From: Prevotella sp.
GTDB taxonomy: Bacteria; Bacteroidota; Bacteroidia; Bacteroidales; Bacteroidaceae
Reading direction: 5' to 3'
Assembly (NCBI GenBank): GCA_024695815.1
Contig: JAILHK010000008.1
Location: 28,836 to 92,835 of the forward strand
Length of the DNA stretch: 64,000 nucleotides
Within the stretch, counting starts at the first letter, position 1; each line of letters starts with the position of its first letter. The translations under genes were made by a program, and so were the position numbers. A model generated the notes under the pieces. The model searched no databases, was not told where the DNA came from, and saw nothing but the letters and a program-made list of their open reading frames with translations. Below, piece after piece: positions 1 to 10,300 of this stretch.

Positions 1-567
1 TCCTCTTTGCGTGTCTTCTTCTGGTCGGCATCGTAAACAAGGACAGCAATGGCATTCTTGCCATTCATCTTATAGTAAGGTGTCACGTCAAATCGCGAGC
101 GAAGCATGTGTCCGCTGACATCCTTAGTCGATTCCGCCGTGCCCGATATCTTATGACCATTGAAATAGAAATCAGCATAACGGTTCGTGTTGTCAAAACA
201 CAACCACACGCGTTGTCCGTTCTCTATGGCCGTGCCGTTGATCTCCGTACGATACCAATAAGGTTTACTGTATTTCCTCTCGTCAACACGATAGATATTG
301 TCGGCCACATCAGGGTTCTCCTCTCTGCCCGCAGTCACATAGTCGGCAAACACCACACCCGGTACCGCTGCCACGACAGCATCGTCAAAGTTAAATCCCG
401 ACAACGACACCTCCTGGCCCTTTACCTTCACCTGGTCTTGCGGAGCCACATGCCACACCACCTGCTTATCGTCAGAGTCCAGCGATACCACACGCACCTG
501 CGCCTCCATAGAAAGACTGCTTGTCAGTCCACATGCCAGCGCCATCATTATATTACTTATCTTCATC
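1..567 (-). CDS. Glycoside hydrolase family 2-type protein, N-terminal part (runs off window edge)
   Basis: Absent from the ORF track because it is truncated. Minus-strand frame from ATG at 567 reads MKISNIMMALACGLTSSLSMEAQVRVVSLDSDDKQVVWHVAPQDQ...YWYRTEINGTAIENGQRVWLCFDNTNRYADFYFNGHKISG, with signal peptide and GH2 jelly-roll style. Confidence 0.75.
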
Positions 568-571
568 ACGA

Positions 572-2875
572 TTACTTACTTGCTTTATTACTCATCTGCA
601 TTTCCAGCACCCCACCCTGCATGATGTCCTTGAAATCAATAAAACACTGCTTATGGGCTTTGCCGTTCAGGGTCATCTGTTGAATATAGACATGGTCCTC
701 TGCATTATCCTTTGCCTCGATACGAAAAGACTTGCCGTTAGGCAGGTGGAACGTCACCTTCGAGAATACGGGCGATGTGATCTCAAAACGCGTATTGCCA
801 GGACATGCCTGATGAATACCTGCTGCCGTCAGCACATACCATGCCGACATCTGTCCCACATCCTCATTACCGCAGAGTCCCTCCACCTTGTTTTTATAGG
901 CGTGCGCACAGATATAGCGTGTCCAGTACTGCGTCAATGAGGGAGCACCCAACTGGTTGAACAGAAAAGGCACGAATTGCACAGGTTCGTTGGCATGGTT
1001 GTAGTACACGTTCCAGAACATATCCTCGGGCGTCTGTTCAAACATCCATTTCAAATCTCTCAGCACAGCCTTTCTGCCACCCATCAGTCCAACCATTCCC
1101 TTCACATCGTGAGGCACGAACCATCCCTGTTGCAGGGCGTTGCTCTCCATGGCGCCATACCATTCCTGCAGGCGTCCCTGTTCGGGCCATTCCACCCACG
1201 TGCCGTCTTCGTTGCGCGGACGAAACCACCCCTTCTCTTTGTCAAACATCAGTCTGTAGGCCTGACTCTTCTTCAAGTATTCCTTTTCATCGGCTTTCTT
1301 CCCCAGGGCCTTAGCCAACTGAGCCACACACCAGTCCGTATAGGCATATTCCAGCGTGTGCGACAGTCCGAGTGTGCCGGGCGTATATCCCAGTTTGTCA
1401 TTGCCAAACCTGGCCGACGAGTTCTTGGCATACTGATAAGCCTTCTCTATGTCATAGCCACGAATCCCTTTAGCATAAGCATCGGCCAGCACCGAGATGG
1501 CTGGGTTGCCAAGCATACATCCCGAGTAGCTGTTCAGGAACTCCCAGCGCTCATAATACCCCTTGCCACTCTGCTGGGCCAGAGAAATCAGCGAGCCCAG
1601 CATATCATTCACCAGCGTCGGGTTGATAATCGTCTGCAATGGCATCTGCGAACGAAACACATCCCATCCACTGAAGATGGTGCGCTTGGTAAACGTGCCG
1701 TCGCTCTGGTGTATCTGGTAGTCGCCTCCCACATAGCGCCCATCCACGTCGGTATAGATGCGGGGGTCTATCATCGTGTGATAGAGAGCCGTGTAGAAAA
1801 CCGTTCTCTCATCATCCGTACCGCCTTCCACCTCTATTCTACTCAGTTCCCTGTTCCACAGTGCCTTGGCGGCATGACGCACAGCCTCAAAGTCCTTATC
1901 TCGAAGTTCTGCCTCGAAGTTCTTGCGTGCTCCCTCCTGGTCCACAAACGAGATGCCCACCTTCAGCTCCACCTGGTCGTTGGGTTCGGTGGCAAACTGC
2001 GTAAAGAAACCAATATGGCGGCCCTGCAACGACTGCTGACCACGAATAATCTCAGCCTTCTCCACCACGTCCAGATACGCGTTGCTCACCACATCCTCAT
2101 TATGACGACTCATGCCGTCGGCTATCGCTGCCGACCAGAAGCCATAGTCTGTCATCGGTCTCGACAGCTCTGCATGGAAGTATATCGTGTATAGGCCCTT
2201 GCCTTCACCGTCGCCCCATCCGCCACCGTCGGGCGTGCATCGCATCCATCCCTCAATGGTGTGCTCGTCTATCACCTTCACATATTCCTCCTCGGCCGTG
2301 CCACCCACTCTTCGTGCCAAGTCTATCTGAATGCGCGACTGGTCGTTCTTTGGGAATGTCATCCTCAGAACACCACCATGAGGTGTGACAGAGGTCTCCA
2401 CACGAATGTCATAGTCTGTCAGCACGGCTGCATAGTAGCCAGCGCGAGCCACCTCTTTCGATTTATCCTGACGCGAGCGCCATCCCGGTCGTTTTCCCTC
2501 AATGCCGGCAATGGTCTTCATCGGTCCCGTCGTAGGCATCACGAGGAAGTTGCCCAGATCTCCGTTCCAGCCTATTCCGCTCATCTGCGTCATGGCAAAA
2601 CCCTCTATCGTCTTGTGTTCATAACTATAGCCCGAGCCGTTGTCACCCCCCGTGATGGTCTGCGGACTCACCTGTACCAGTCCGTAGGGTGTCGTTGCAC
2701 CGGGAAAGGTCTTTCCCAGTCCATGATAGGCACCTGCAGCATCCACATTCGTCGATGCGCCGATAAAGGGGTTCACTGCATCCGCAGGGGTTTGAGCGTT
2801 GATGTCAGTCAAGCATAGCAAGCTTCCCACAATAGACATCAGAGTCCAATGTGATAAATATTTTCGTGTGTACAT
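572..2875 (-). CDS. GH92 family alpha-mannosidase
   Basis: ORF 767 aa; VNPFIGASTNVDAAGAYHGLGKTFPGATTPYGLVQVSPQT and GYSYEHKTIEGFAMTQMSGIG are GH92 signatures; signal peptide. Confidence 0.93.
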   Translation of the reverse strand: MYTRKYLSHWTLMSIVGSLLCLTDINAQTPADAVNPFIGASTNVDAAGAYHGLGKTFPGATTPYGLVQVSPQTITGGDNGSGYSYEHKTIEGFAMTQMSGIGWNGDLGNFLVMPTTGPMKTIAGIEGKRPGWRSRQDKSKEVARAGYYAAVLTDYDIRVETSVTPHGGVLRMTFPKNDQSRIQIDLARRVGGTAEEEYVKVIDEHTIEGWMRCTPDGGGWGDGEGKGLYTIYFHAELSRPMTDYGFWSAAIADGMSRHNEDVVSNAYLDVVEKAEIIRGQQSLQGRHIGFFTQFATEPNDQVELKVGISFVDQEGARKNFEAELRDKDFEAVRHAAKALWNRELSRIEVEGGTDDERTVFYTALYHTMIDPRIYTDVDGRYVGGDYQIHQSDGTFTKRTIFSGWDVFRSQMPLQTIINPTLVNDMLGSLISLAQQSGKGYYERWEFLNSYSGCMLGNPAISVLADAYAKGIRGYDIEKAYQYAKNSSARFGNDKLGYTPGTLGLSHTLEYAYTDWCVAQLAKALGKKADEKEYLKKSQAYRLMFDKEKGWFRPRNEDGTWVEWPEQGRLQEWYGAMESNALQQGWFVPHDVKGMVGLMGGRKAVLRDLKWMFEQTPEDMFWNVYYNHANEPVQFVPFLFNQLGAPSLTQYWTRYICAHAYKNKVEGLCGNEDVGQMSAWYVLTAAGIHQACPGNTRFEITSPVFSKVTFHLPNGKSFRIEAKDNAEDHVYIQQMTLNGKAHKQCFIDFKDIMQGGVLEMQMSNKASK

Positions 2876-2892
2876 AACTTTTTTTATATGGA

Positions 2893-5292
2893 TTATCTTT
2901 CCGGATATATTTTCAGTGTCTTAATGGCAAAACGAGGCATCTTCATGCTGATGGTGCCCTTCGCATCTGGTCGATGGTGTGCTAATGGCTCTCCGTTCAG
3001 GTCCACCTCCACAACATCCTTCACGGGGAAGCCCAGCCTCAGCTGTTCACGTCCGCCTTTGCCGTCGGCATTGAAAAGTCGCAGTATCATGGCACCATCG
3101 TCTTGCATCATGGCAGCGCTCAGCTGACAGGTGGCTGCGAGCAACTGGCGTGTGGGGTACTGCTGTGCATGACAGCCCGAGGCCACCAGCGGGTTGTGCC
3201 AGTCGTCCACCATATCCTGCAGCTGTGCCTGGTCCCATCGTCCCTGATGCGGAACCAAGGCATAGTTCATCTCCGTAGCACCATTGATTGGATAGCGGCG
3301 CCACCATAGTCCGTCGCCAGCATACTGCACAGTCAGTGCCAGCGGTTCGTCGGCACCGTAAGAGTAGCTGGTGGTATGGTCCGACAACAATGCAAAACCC
3401 TGTCCTTTCCGTCCTTCGCTGAGGTCCACCCAGTTCAGCACCACGTTGTGCTTGATACTGTCCCAACGGTTGTAGAACGTGTCATCAAGCCGACTCTCGC
3501 AGACGTCGAAAGGTGCATCCTTACTCAACCGAGGCTGTTGCAGCGCCACAGGGAAGAGCATTCGTAACATGTAGCGCGTGTCATAGTAAGGCGTGCGGTT
3601 GGCATTACTGCGATAGCGGAAGGGATCACCCACAGAGGTATCTTCCGTCCAGTGTATAGTCAACTGACAGTCCACGCGCCGCTGTCCCTGTGTCAGTGTG
3701 ATGGTATGCGAGAAAGGCACCCCTGCCACATAGCCGTCTATGCGTATCTGCTGTTTCAACGGGTGGTCTGCCAAACAGGTGGCCGTGGCTACATTCTCTG
3801 TTGATGAGCGCATACCGCCGTGCTGATTGAAATAGCCTTTCAACTCGCCAAAATGCGACGTGCTCCGTTGGTCAACCAGTTCCCTGCCACCTTGTTGTTT
3901 GTCTATCCAGCTACTGACGATGCCGCCTCGTTTCAAATCGAACGTCAACCGATACTGGTCATTTTCCAGGACTGCCGTTGTCTCGCCCTGCCATCTGTCC
4001 TCACGAGCCTGCGCTGCCACGGCAGTATCCACACGGCACGTTGTCTGTCCGAAGGCTGGCACATCGACCCACAGCAGTCGTCCATCGGCCGTCGTTGTCA
4101 CCTCCTGTCGGCGGTGCGCCGTGGTGTTATAGAACGTCACATACGGGCCACCTTGCTTTCCAACGGCAATAGCGTCGCTCATCATCTTGCGTGCCGTCGC
4201 CACACTGCTGTCGGTCCACATGCGGATAGCATCTGCCCACGTGCCGTAGTCCTTCAACTTGTTGTAAGGCACAATCCACGAGTCGTGATGCTGCGCCAAC
4301 ATCAGCGTGCGCCATGCCTCGTCCATCTGCCACTGGTCCATACGATGCCCCGTCAGCACACCGAGTTTCTCGGCCTGCACCAACAGGTTCTCGGCCTGTC
4401 GCACCTGTCGGCCAATGCGCTGCATCACCTGCGAGCCCCACATCAGTCCTGGGTGTATGTCCTCCTGCGACCAGCGCCATTCCTCCACGTTCTTCTTTTG
4501 CGTATAGCAGTCTATATAGTCCGTCCATCTCACATACTGCGTCTGTCCCTTACGGTCACGCAACCAGGGGCCATAGTTCCAACCGGCATCCTGATAGCAC
4601 ATGCCCACAGGATTCTGGATGCCAGCCTTCTCACATATTTGGATATATTCGTCAGAATTAGTCCAACCAATGGTCTGCCACACCGACCCTTCCTGCAGTT
4701 TCTCGCAGGCATAGCGTGGCACAGCTATCATCTTGCTACCGTCTGGGCCCACAAGATTCACCAGCTGACCGCCATGTGCTTCCGTATAACCACCCCAACA
4801 GGTGTCGGGACACTTCAGCACCATATACTTAAAGCCCAACAGTCTCAACAGCTGTGGCAACTGACTTGTGAAACAAGGCTCTTCACTGCTGTAGGTATTA
4901 AACGTGATACCGGGAAAATGGCTGCGCAACTTCTGCATGCCATACTGAAACTGGCGAATGATGCTCTCACCATTTATATTATATAGATAGGGCTGCGCAT
5001 AGGTAGGATTGGTCACCTCAACCTGCGAACTCAACATTTTCTTCTGAAACAGACGGTAGGCTTCGGGAGTGCGCACCGCCACGGTGTCCCATGTCTCGGG
5101 TTCTATCTCTAAACCAATACGCCAGTCGGGATGCCGTTCTAACTGATCTACCATAAACTGCGTGTAGGTGTCCAGAGGATAGTGACCGTAAAGTCCGCCA
5201 TGAAAGCCATCTACAAAGAAGTTTCTGGGCTGCGCCTCAACAGTCAAAACAAACGTAGAACACAAAAAGATTTTTAATAGCCGTGTCATCAT
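2893..5292 (-). CDS. GH38-like alpha-mannosidase, secreted
   Basis: ORF 799 aa; FVDGFHGGLYGHYPLDTYTQFMVDQLERHPDWRIGLEIEPETWD; GH38-style N-terminal domain plus beta-sandwich. Confidence 0.75.
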   Translation of the reverse strand: MMTRLLKIFLCSTFVLTVEAQPRNFFVDGFHGGLYGHYPLDTYTQFMVDQLERHPDWRIGLEIEPETWDTVAVRTPEAYRLFQKKMLSSQVEVTNPTYAQPYLYNINGESIIRQFQYGMQKLRSHFPGITFNTYSSEEPCFTSQLPQLLRLLGFKYMVLKCPDTCWGGYTEAHGGQLVNLVGPDGSKMIAVPRYACEKLQEGSVWQTIGWTNSDEYIQICEKAGIQNPVGMCYQDAGWNYGPWLRDRKGQTQYVRWTDYIDCYTQKKNVEEWRWSQEDIHPGLMWGSQVMQRIGRQVRQAENLLVQAEKLGVLTGHRMDQWQMDEAWRTLMLAQHHDSWIVPYNKLKDYGTWADAIRMWTDSSVATARKMMSDAIAVGKQGGPYVTFYNTTAHRRQEVTTTADGRLLWVDVPAFGQTTCRVDTAVAAQAREDRWQGETTAVLENDQYRLTFDLKRGGIVSSWIDKQQGGRELVDQRSTSHFGELKGYFNQHGGMRSSTENVATATCLADHPLKQQIRIDGYVAGVPFSHTITLTQGQRRVDCQLTIHWTEDTSVGDPFRYRSNANRTPYYDTRYMLRMLFPVALQQPRLSKDAPFDVCESRLDDTFYNRWDSIKHNVVLNWVDLSEGRKGQGFALLSDHTTSYSYGADEPLALTVQYAGDGLWWRRYPINGATEMNYALVPHQGRWDQAQLQDMVDDWHNPLVASGCHAQQYPTRQLLAATCQLSAAMMQDDGAMILRLFNADGKGGREQLRLGFPVKDVVEVDLNGEPLAHHRPDAKGTISMKMPRFAIKTLKIYPER

Positions 5293-5298
5293 AGTTAA

Positions 5299-6501
5299 TT
5301 ATCCGTTAACAGCCTTCTTCCTCTTAGCATTCGACAGACATCTTACTGCCAGTATCATGACGACTAAACCATGGGAAGTGTCAATCTGAGAAACAAAAGG
5401 CGTGAGCAATATGAATACAATCAATAATAAGAAATAGCCTAATACCAAGTGACGGAATCCCGACCACTGGTGAAGAACGAGCCATAACAATAACGGCAAC
5501 GGGTTGAACACCAACACATACCAATTACCCGATGTTCCGTCAAGCGAAGAACAGAATGTGGTGTAGCACAAGGCCAGTCCTATCACCGCCTGCAACAGTA
5601 GCAGTAACCCATCGACTGCTATTGTCAGTTTGCGCAAACGTCCTTTTTGCTCGGCTATGGTGAGCGCCACCATCAATAGCAGCACGATGATGAAACACCG
5701 GGTCGGCGTAAACCACCCTGTGTCATGACCGTCATTGCCAGCTATCAGCACATGCCCGTTGTTCTCTAACAGCAACGGGCGTCGGCTGCCCATCGCATCC
5801 ACAACAGACGCATGCTGCCATGTCTCCACGAGTAGCGATGGCGAATACTTTTGCCCTTTTTGTCCCACTTTGTCGCCCTCGGCCCCCAAGAGAGTGTTCC
5901 AAAAGAAGTCCACCCATGGGCGGTCTTTAGAGATGTGATGCACAAAGTTGCGATAGGTACCATTCAGTATCGGCGAGATAGAATCATACACCAGCTTTGT
6001 ATCGTTCTGCAATGCACTGGTCACGGCATAAGCGCACATGCTGGCGCAATTGGTTGTCAGGTAGTTATATTGACGAAAGGCGCCACGTGCCAGCTCGTTA
6101 TCAAGCAGTTCCCACAGTCGTCTCTTCTGTTGCAGACTGAGGTTCAACTCATACTCCACCACCTGTCGCCCCTCGTTGATGTAGTCTTGCAGATAATCAC
6201 TGGTATGCGCAACAGAGTATTCCCCCATGGCATCACCGGTAAAGAATGCCAGCCGATTACCTGCCGTATCATCGAGTCCATAAGTGAAAGAAAGATCTAA
6301 TCCTGCCGACGGACATTGCAGACGCAAGGCGCAATGACCATGTGCCGTATAGATGGTATAGCCGGGAGCCACACTGAGTAGCGATGTCTTGATATCAGTG
6401 GCCAGCCCATCCTCGTCGGTTTGAGAAAAGCCCATCGCGGGCAACAGCCATAAGACCGTTGCCACAACGATGAGCCGAATAAAAACCTTCCTTAAAAACA
6501 T
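5299..6501 (-). CDS. DUF4105 (Lnb N-terminal periplasmic) domain membrane protein
   Basis: APGYTIYTAHGHCALRLQCPSAGLDLSFTYGLDD...NYLTTNCASMCAYAV, then C-terminal TM helices. Confidence 0.8.
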   Translation of the reverse strand: MFLRKVFIRLIVVATVLWLLPAMGFSQTDEDGLATDIKTSLLSVAPGYTIYTAHGHCALRLQCPSAGLDLSFTYGLDDTAGNRLAFFTGDAMGEYSVAHTSDYLQDYINEGRQVVEYELNLSLQQKRRLWELLDNELARGAFRQYNYLTTNCASMCAYAVTSALQNDTKLVYDSISPILNGTYRNFVHHISKDRPWVDFFWNTLLGAEGDKVGQKGQKYSPSLLVETWQHASVVDAMGSRRPLLLENNGHVLIAGNDGHDTGWFTPTRCFIIVLLLMVALTIAEQKGRLRKLTIAVDGLLLLLQAVIGLALCYTTFCSSLDGTSGNWYVLVFNPLPLLLWLVLHQWSGFRHLVLGYFLLLIVFILLTPFVSQIDTSHGLVVMILAVRCLSNAKRKKAVNG

Positions 6502-7239
6502 TTATCTTATGATCTTCTTTCCATTGACAATATAGATACCTTTGCGCATGGCGCTGACTTTCTGACCACTGAGCGTGAATACCTGCGCCTTAGAAGTCTG
6601 ACGCACCACGTTGTTGATCTTGTCAGGATTGTCACCACCCTCAGGCAGCACAGTGCCCTCTGGCAAGAACACCGCATAGATCACATGGTCTGGCTCTACG
6701 TTCCAGTTATCCTTGGCTCGCGCAGCCTCACGAGCCTGATCAGCGGCATCATCACCTTGGAAGTCATCCGCTTTGGCATCGACATCACGCGGACAGTTAG
6801 CATTGAACACCAGTCCACCATCGGCAACGTAAGGGTCTGTCCATCCATTACTATCGCTTGTGGGGGCCACAAGCAGGTCGGCCTGTGTGTACTCGTTGTC
6901 TGCCTTCTTCACAAGACTGAAGCCAGCCAGCACGTAGCCATCCTCTGGTTCTCCGAAAAGTCCCACCTGATAGAATCCACGCAAAGGGTCACCGTCTTCG
7001 CGTGTCAGGTCGTTACCATTTTCTCCAATGGTAGCCTTCAGCGTGATCGACTCAGCCTTTCGAGTCTGCTGGTTGGATGGGTCTTCTGTTTTCATATAGA
7101 CCACACCGCGTCCTGTCTCGTTAGCCACTAGCTGCACATGAATGTTTTTGTAGGGAGTAGCCTGTGCACTCATAGCCACCACGCAGAGAGCCATTGCGGC
7201 TACCATTCTGCGTACACTTGAAAAGTAAACTTTTTGCAT
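6502..7239 (-). CDS. Secreted protein with short T9SS-like C-terminal tail
   Basis: Signal peptide; C-terminus KAQVFTLSGQKVSAMRKGIYIVNGKKIIR. Confidence 0.65.
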   Translation of the reverse strand: MQKVYFSSVRRMVAAMALCVVAMSAQATPYKNIHVQLVANETGRGVVYMKTEDPSNQQTRKAESITLKATIGENGNDLTREDGDPLRGFYQVGLFGEPEDGYVLAGFSLVKKADNEYTQADLLVAPTSDSNGWTDPYVADGGLVFNANCPRDVDAKADDFQGDDAADQAREAARAKDNWNVEPDHVIYAVFLPEGTVLPEGGDNPDKINNVVRQTSKAQVFTLSGQKVSAMRKGIYIVNGKKIIR

Positions 7240-7361
7240 AACGTTTTTGTTTTTAGGTTACTAAATAAATTGGTAAATTGAACACGCTGCAAAAGTACGT
7301 ACTATTTCTATTTTGGGCTATCAAAAAAGAACACAAAAGCATTAAAAACGAACCAAAAGCA

Positions 7362-10300
7362 CTATTCCTGCACATTTTTCTGATTGACGAACTCCTTTGG
7401 CAACATTCCAAACTGTTTTTGGAAGCACTGTGTGAAGTAGCTGGGCGAACTGAATCCCACCATGTAGCACACCTCATTGATCTTTGTCTCGCCTTGTTTG
7501 AGCAACAGCGCTGCCCGTTTCAGTCGTTCCACCTTAATATAATTATTGGGTGTAAGGTTAAACAAGCCACGCATTTTCCTGTTTAAGTTCGTGCGACTCA
7601 TACACATCTCACTGGCCAGCGCATTTATGTCGAAATCATTATTCGTCATGTTGGCAGTCATCACCTTCTCCAGTCGTTTCATAAACTCTTCGTCGGCCTT
7701 CGATATCGACACCGTGTCTTGTTGCAGGAATGGCGAAGTGGCATAAGCCTGCTTGATGCTTTGTCGCGAACGGAGCAGGTTCTGAATCACACTGAGCAGG
7801 TAGTCCATTGAGAACGGTTTCTCTATGTAGCTGTCAGCACCACTCTCCATACCTTGTATCTTTGCTGAGTCCAGTGTCAGGGCCGTCAGCAGAATCACGG
7901 GTATATGACTGAAGTTCACGTCGCTTTTTACGTGCTGGCACAGTTCGAAGCCATCCATAGGTTCCATCATCACATCCGACACGATGATGTCCACGTCACT
8001 ATCGGTCAGCACCTTCAGTGCCTGTTCGCCATTGATGGCTGTCAGCACACGATAATGGCGTTGCAGGTGGTTCTTCTCATGAGCCAGCAAGGCTGCATTA
8101 TCCTCAACAATCAGTACTGTTGGCAGTTGATCGCGCTCGGGCTGCTCGTCCGTTTCTTCTGTTTCCGTATCAGTGACAACCACTTCTTCGTCCAGCCTCA
8201 TCACATGGTCTTGTTGCTCTATGGGCAGCAGCAGCCGAAACACGTTGAGTGCGGCATCGTCTATGATCTCCAGGTTGCCTCCGTGCAACTCGGCCAAAGA
8301 GCGAGCCAATGCCAGACCAATGCCTGTTCCCGTCTTGGCCTCGGCATTGTCTGCACGATAGAACGGCTTGAAGATCTGTTGTCGCAGCTGAGCATCGATC
8401 AGCCGTCCGTCATTGCGTGTGATGATCTCCACCTGTTCTTCGCTGGCTTTCACCTCCACGCTGACTTGATGCTCACAGTACTTCGTGGCGTTGGTCAGCA
8501 AGTTGCTCACGATCTTGGTCAGCGCTTCACGGTCCACCCATGCCATCAGTGGTGTTTCAGGCAGCACGATGTTTCCCTCAATGCCACGCTGCTGCATCAG
8601 TGGTCCGAAGCGCTTATACACATCATTCACGATTTGTCCGATGTTACAATGCTGGAAGTTCAGTCGCAGTCCGTCGCGTTCAATCTTACGGAAGTCCAAC
8701 AACTGGTTGGTCAGATCCAGCAATCGCGTCACGTTCTGGTCCATGATGTTCAGATTCTCGCGGTCTTCATCATCATGGATATCTTTCTGCAGTATATCCG
8801 TCAGTGGCCCCTTTATCAGTGTCAGCGGCGTACGTATCTCATGAGCCACATTGGTGAAGAAGCTGATCTTGCTCTGGTATAGCTCCTGCTGTTTCTCGTG
8901 CTCAAATTTCTCCATGGCCAGTTGCCTATTCATGCGCGAGCGCTCTTTTAGATAGCGATAGACCAGCAGTCCTACACCCGTCATCAGCAACAGGTAGAGC
9001 AGCCATGCCCACCAGCGCTGATACCAGGGGCGCAGCACGGTGATGCGCAACGTATAGGGCTCGGCCGTCTTACCGATGTTCGACATGTCTTGCACGTGCA
9101 GCACATAACTGCCTGGCGGCAGGTTGGTATATCTGATATAGTTGTCGCTATACAGGTTTTGCCATTCATGGTCGAAGCCCTCCAGGTAATAGGCTATCTG
9201 TCGCATCTGCGCATCGCGGTACGACAGCACCGATATCTTCAGCGAGAACGCATTCTGATCGTGGTTCAGGGTCAGCTCGCGCGTCACCGTGATGCTCTCT
9301 GTCAGCGGAGACTCTGGCGTAAAGTTGTCCACCACACTTCCCTGCAACATCAGCTCTGTGGCAATGATGACCGGGGCCGAAGAAACCCCCAAAAAACTCT
9401 CGGGCGAGAAGGCCACCAAGCCCGACTGGCATCCCAGATAGATTTGTCCCTTAGAGCTGCACAGCGAAGAGTTGCTGCTGAAATCGTTATCCAGCAGACC
9501 GTTAGCGGTGGAATAGATGCGGGTAGAACGGTCGTCAGGATTGTAGCACATCAATCCCTCGTTGGTTGTCAGCCACAACTGTCCTAATCCGTCTTCCACC
9601 ATGCTCTGCACCACACGCTGCGAGCAGAAACTGGGTATGGGTACATGCTCAAAACAACGCTTTTTCTCGTTATATAAGCTGGCACCATTGCAATCTGTAT
9701 ATACCCATATATCTCCATGTGATGTTTCGTAGAGCCCCAACACGTTATTGCTTGCCAACGTGCCATCAGCCTCACGGAACTGTCGCCACTGCTTGCTGCC
9801 TGCTGCCCGCACAAAGACGCCACAGTCATAGATAGCCACCCACAGATTATGCTTGCTGTCCTCCATGATGTCTTTCACGATTTGCTGCGGCAGTTCCTTG
9901 AGGTGATTAAACCTGTTCAGCACCGGATCATAGCAATACACGCCGCCCAGCGTACCTACATATACAACATTGCTCTGCCTTGACTTTTCAAGTGTCAATA
10001 TGAAGTTGTCGTGCAACTGTCCCTCTTCGATGCTCGATTCATAGCTGCGCAACAATCGTCCTGTGGCAGCATCCATCACCTTTAGGCCGTTGTTCAGTGT
10101 TCCTGCCCACAGTTCATTGCCCACCAGACACAGACTTTGCACATTAGGGAATGCCACACTGGCAGACAGGTGTTCAAACCGTCCCGTCGTGGGGTCCAGA
10201 CTGTTCAGTCCGCCATCCTCAGTTGCCACCAAGATATGTCCGTTGGCAGCCTCAACCATTTGTCCCACACGCCTGCCATGCAGTGAGCCTGCCACATCGA

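Noticed and set aside
977-2194. 405-aa plus-strand ORF opposite GH92
   Set aside because: Antisense shadow ORF; the opposite strand encodes a clear GH92 enzyme.
3820-4986. 388-aa plus-strand ORF opposite GH38
   Set aside because: Antisense shadow of the GH38 gene, low-complexity His/Arg/Leu composition.
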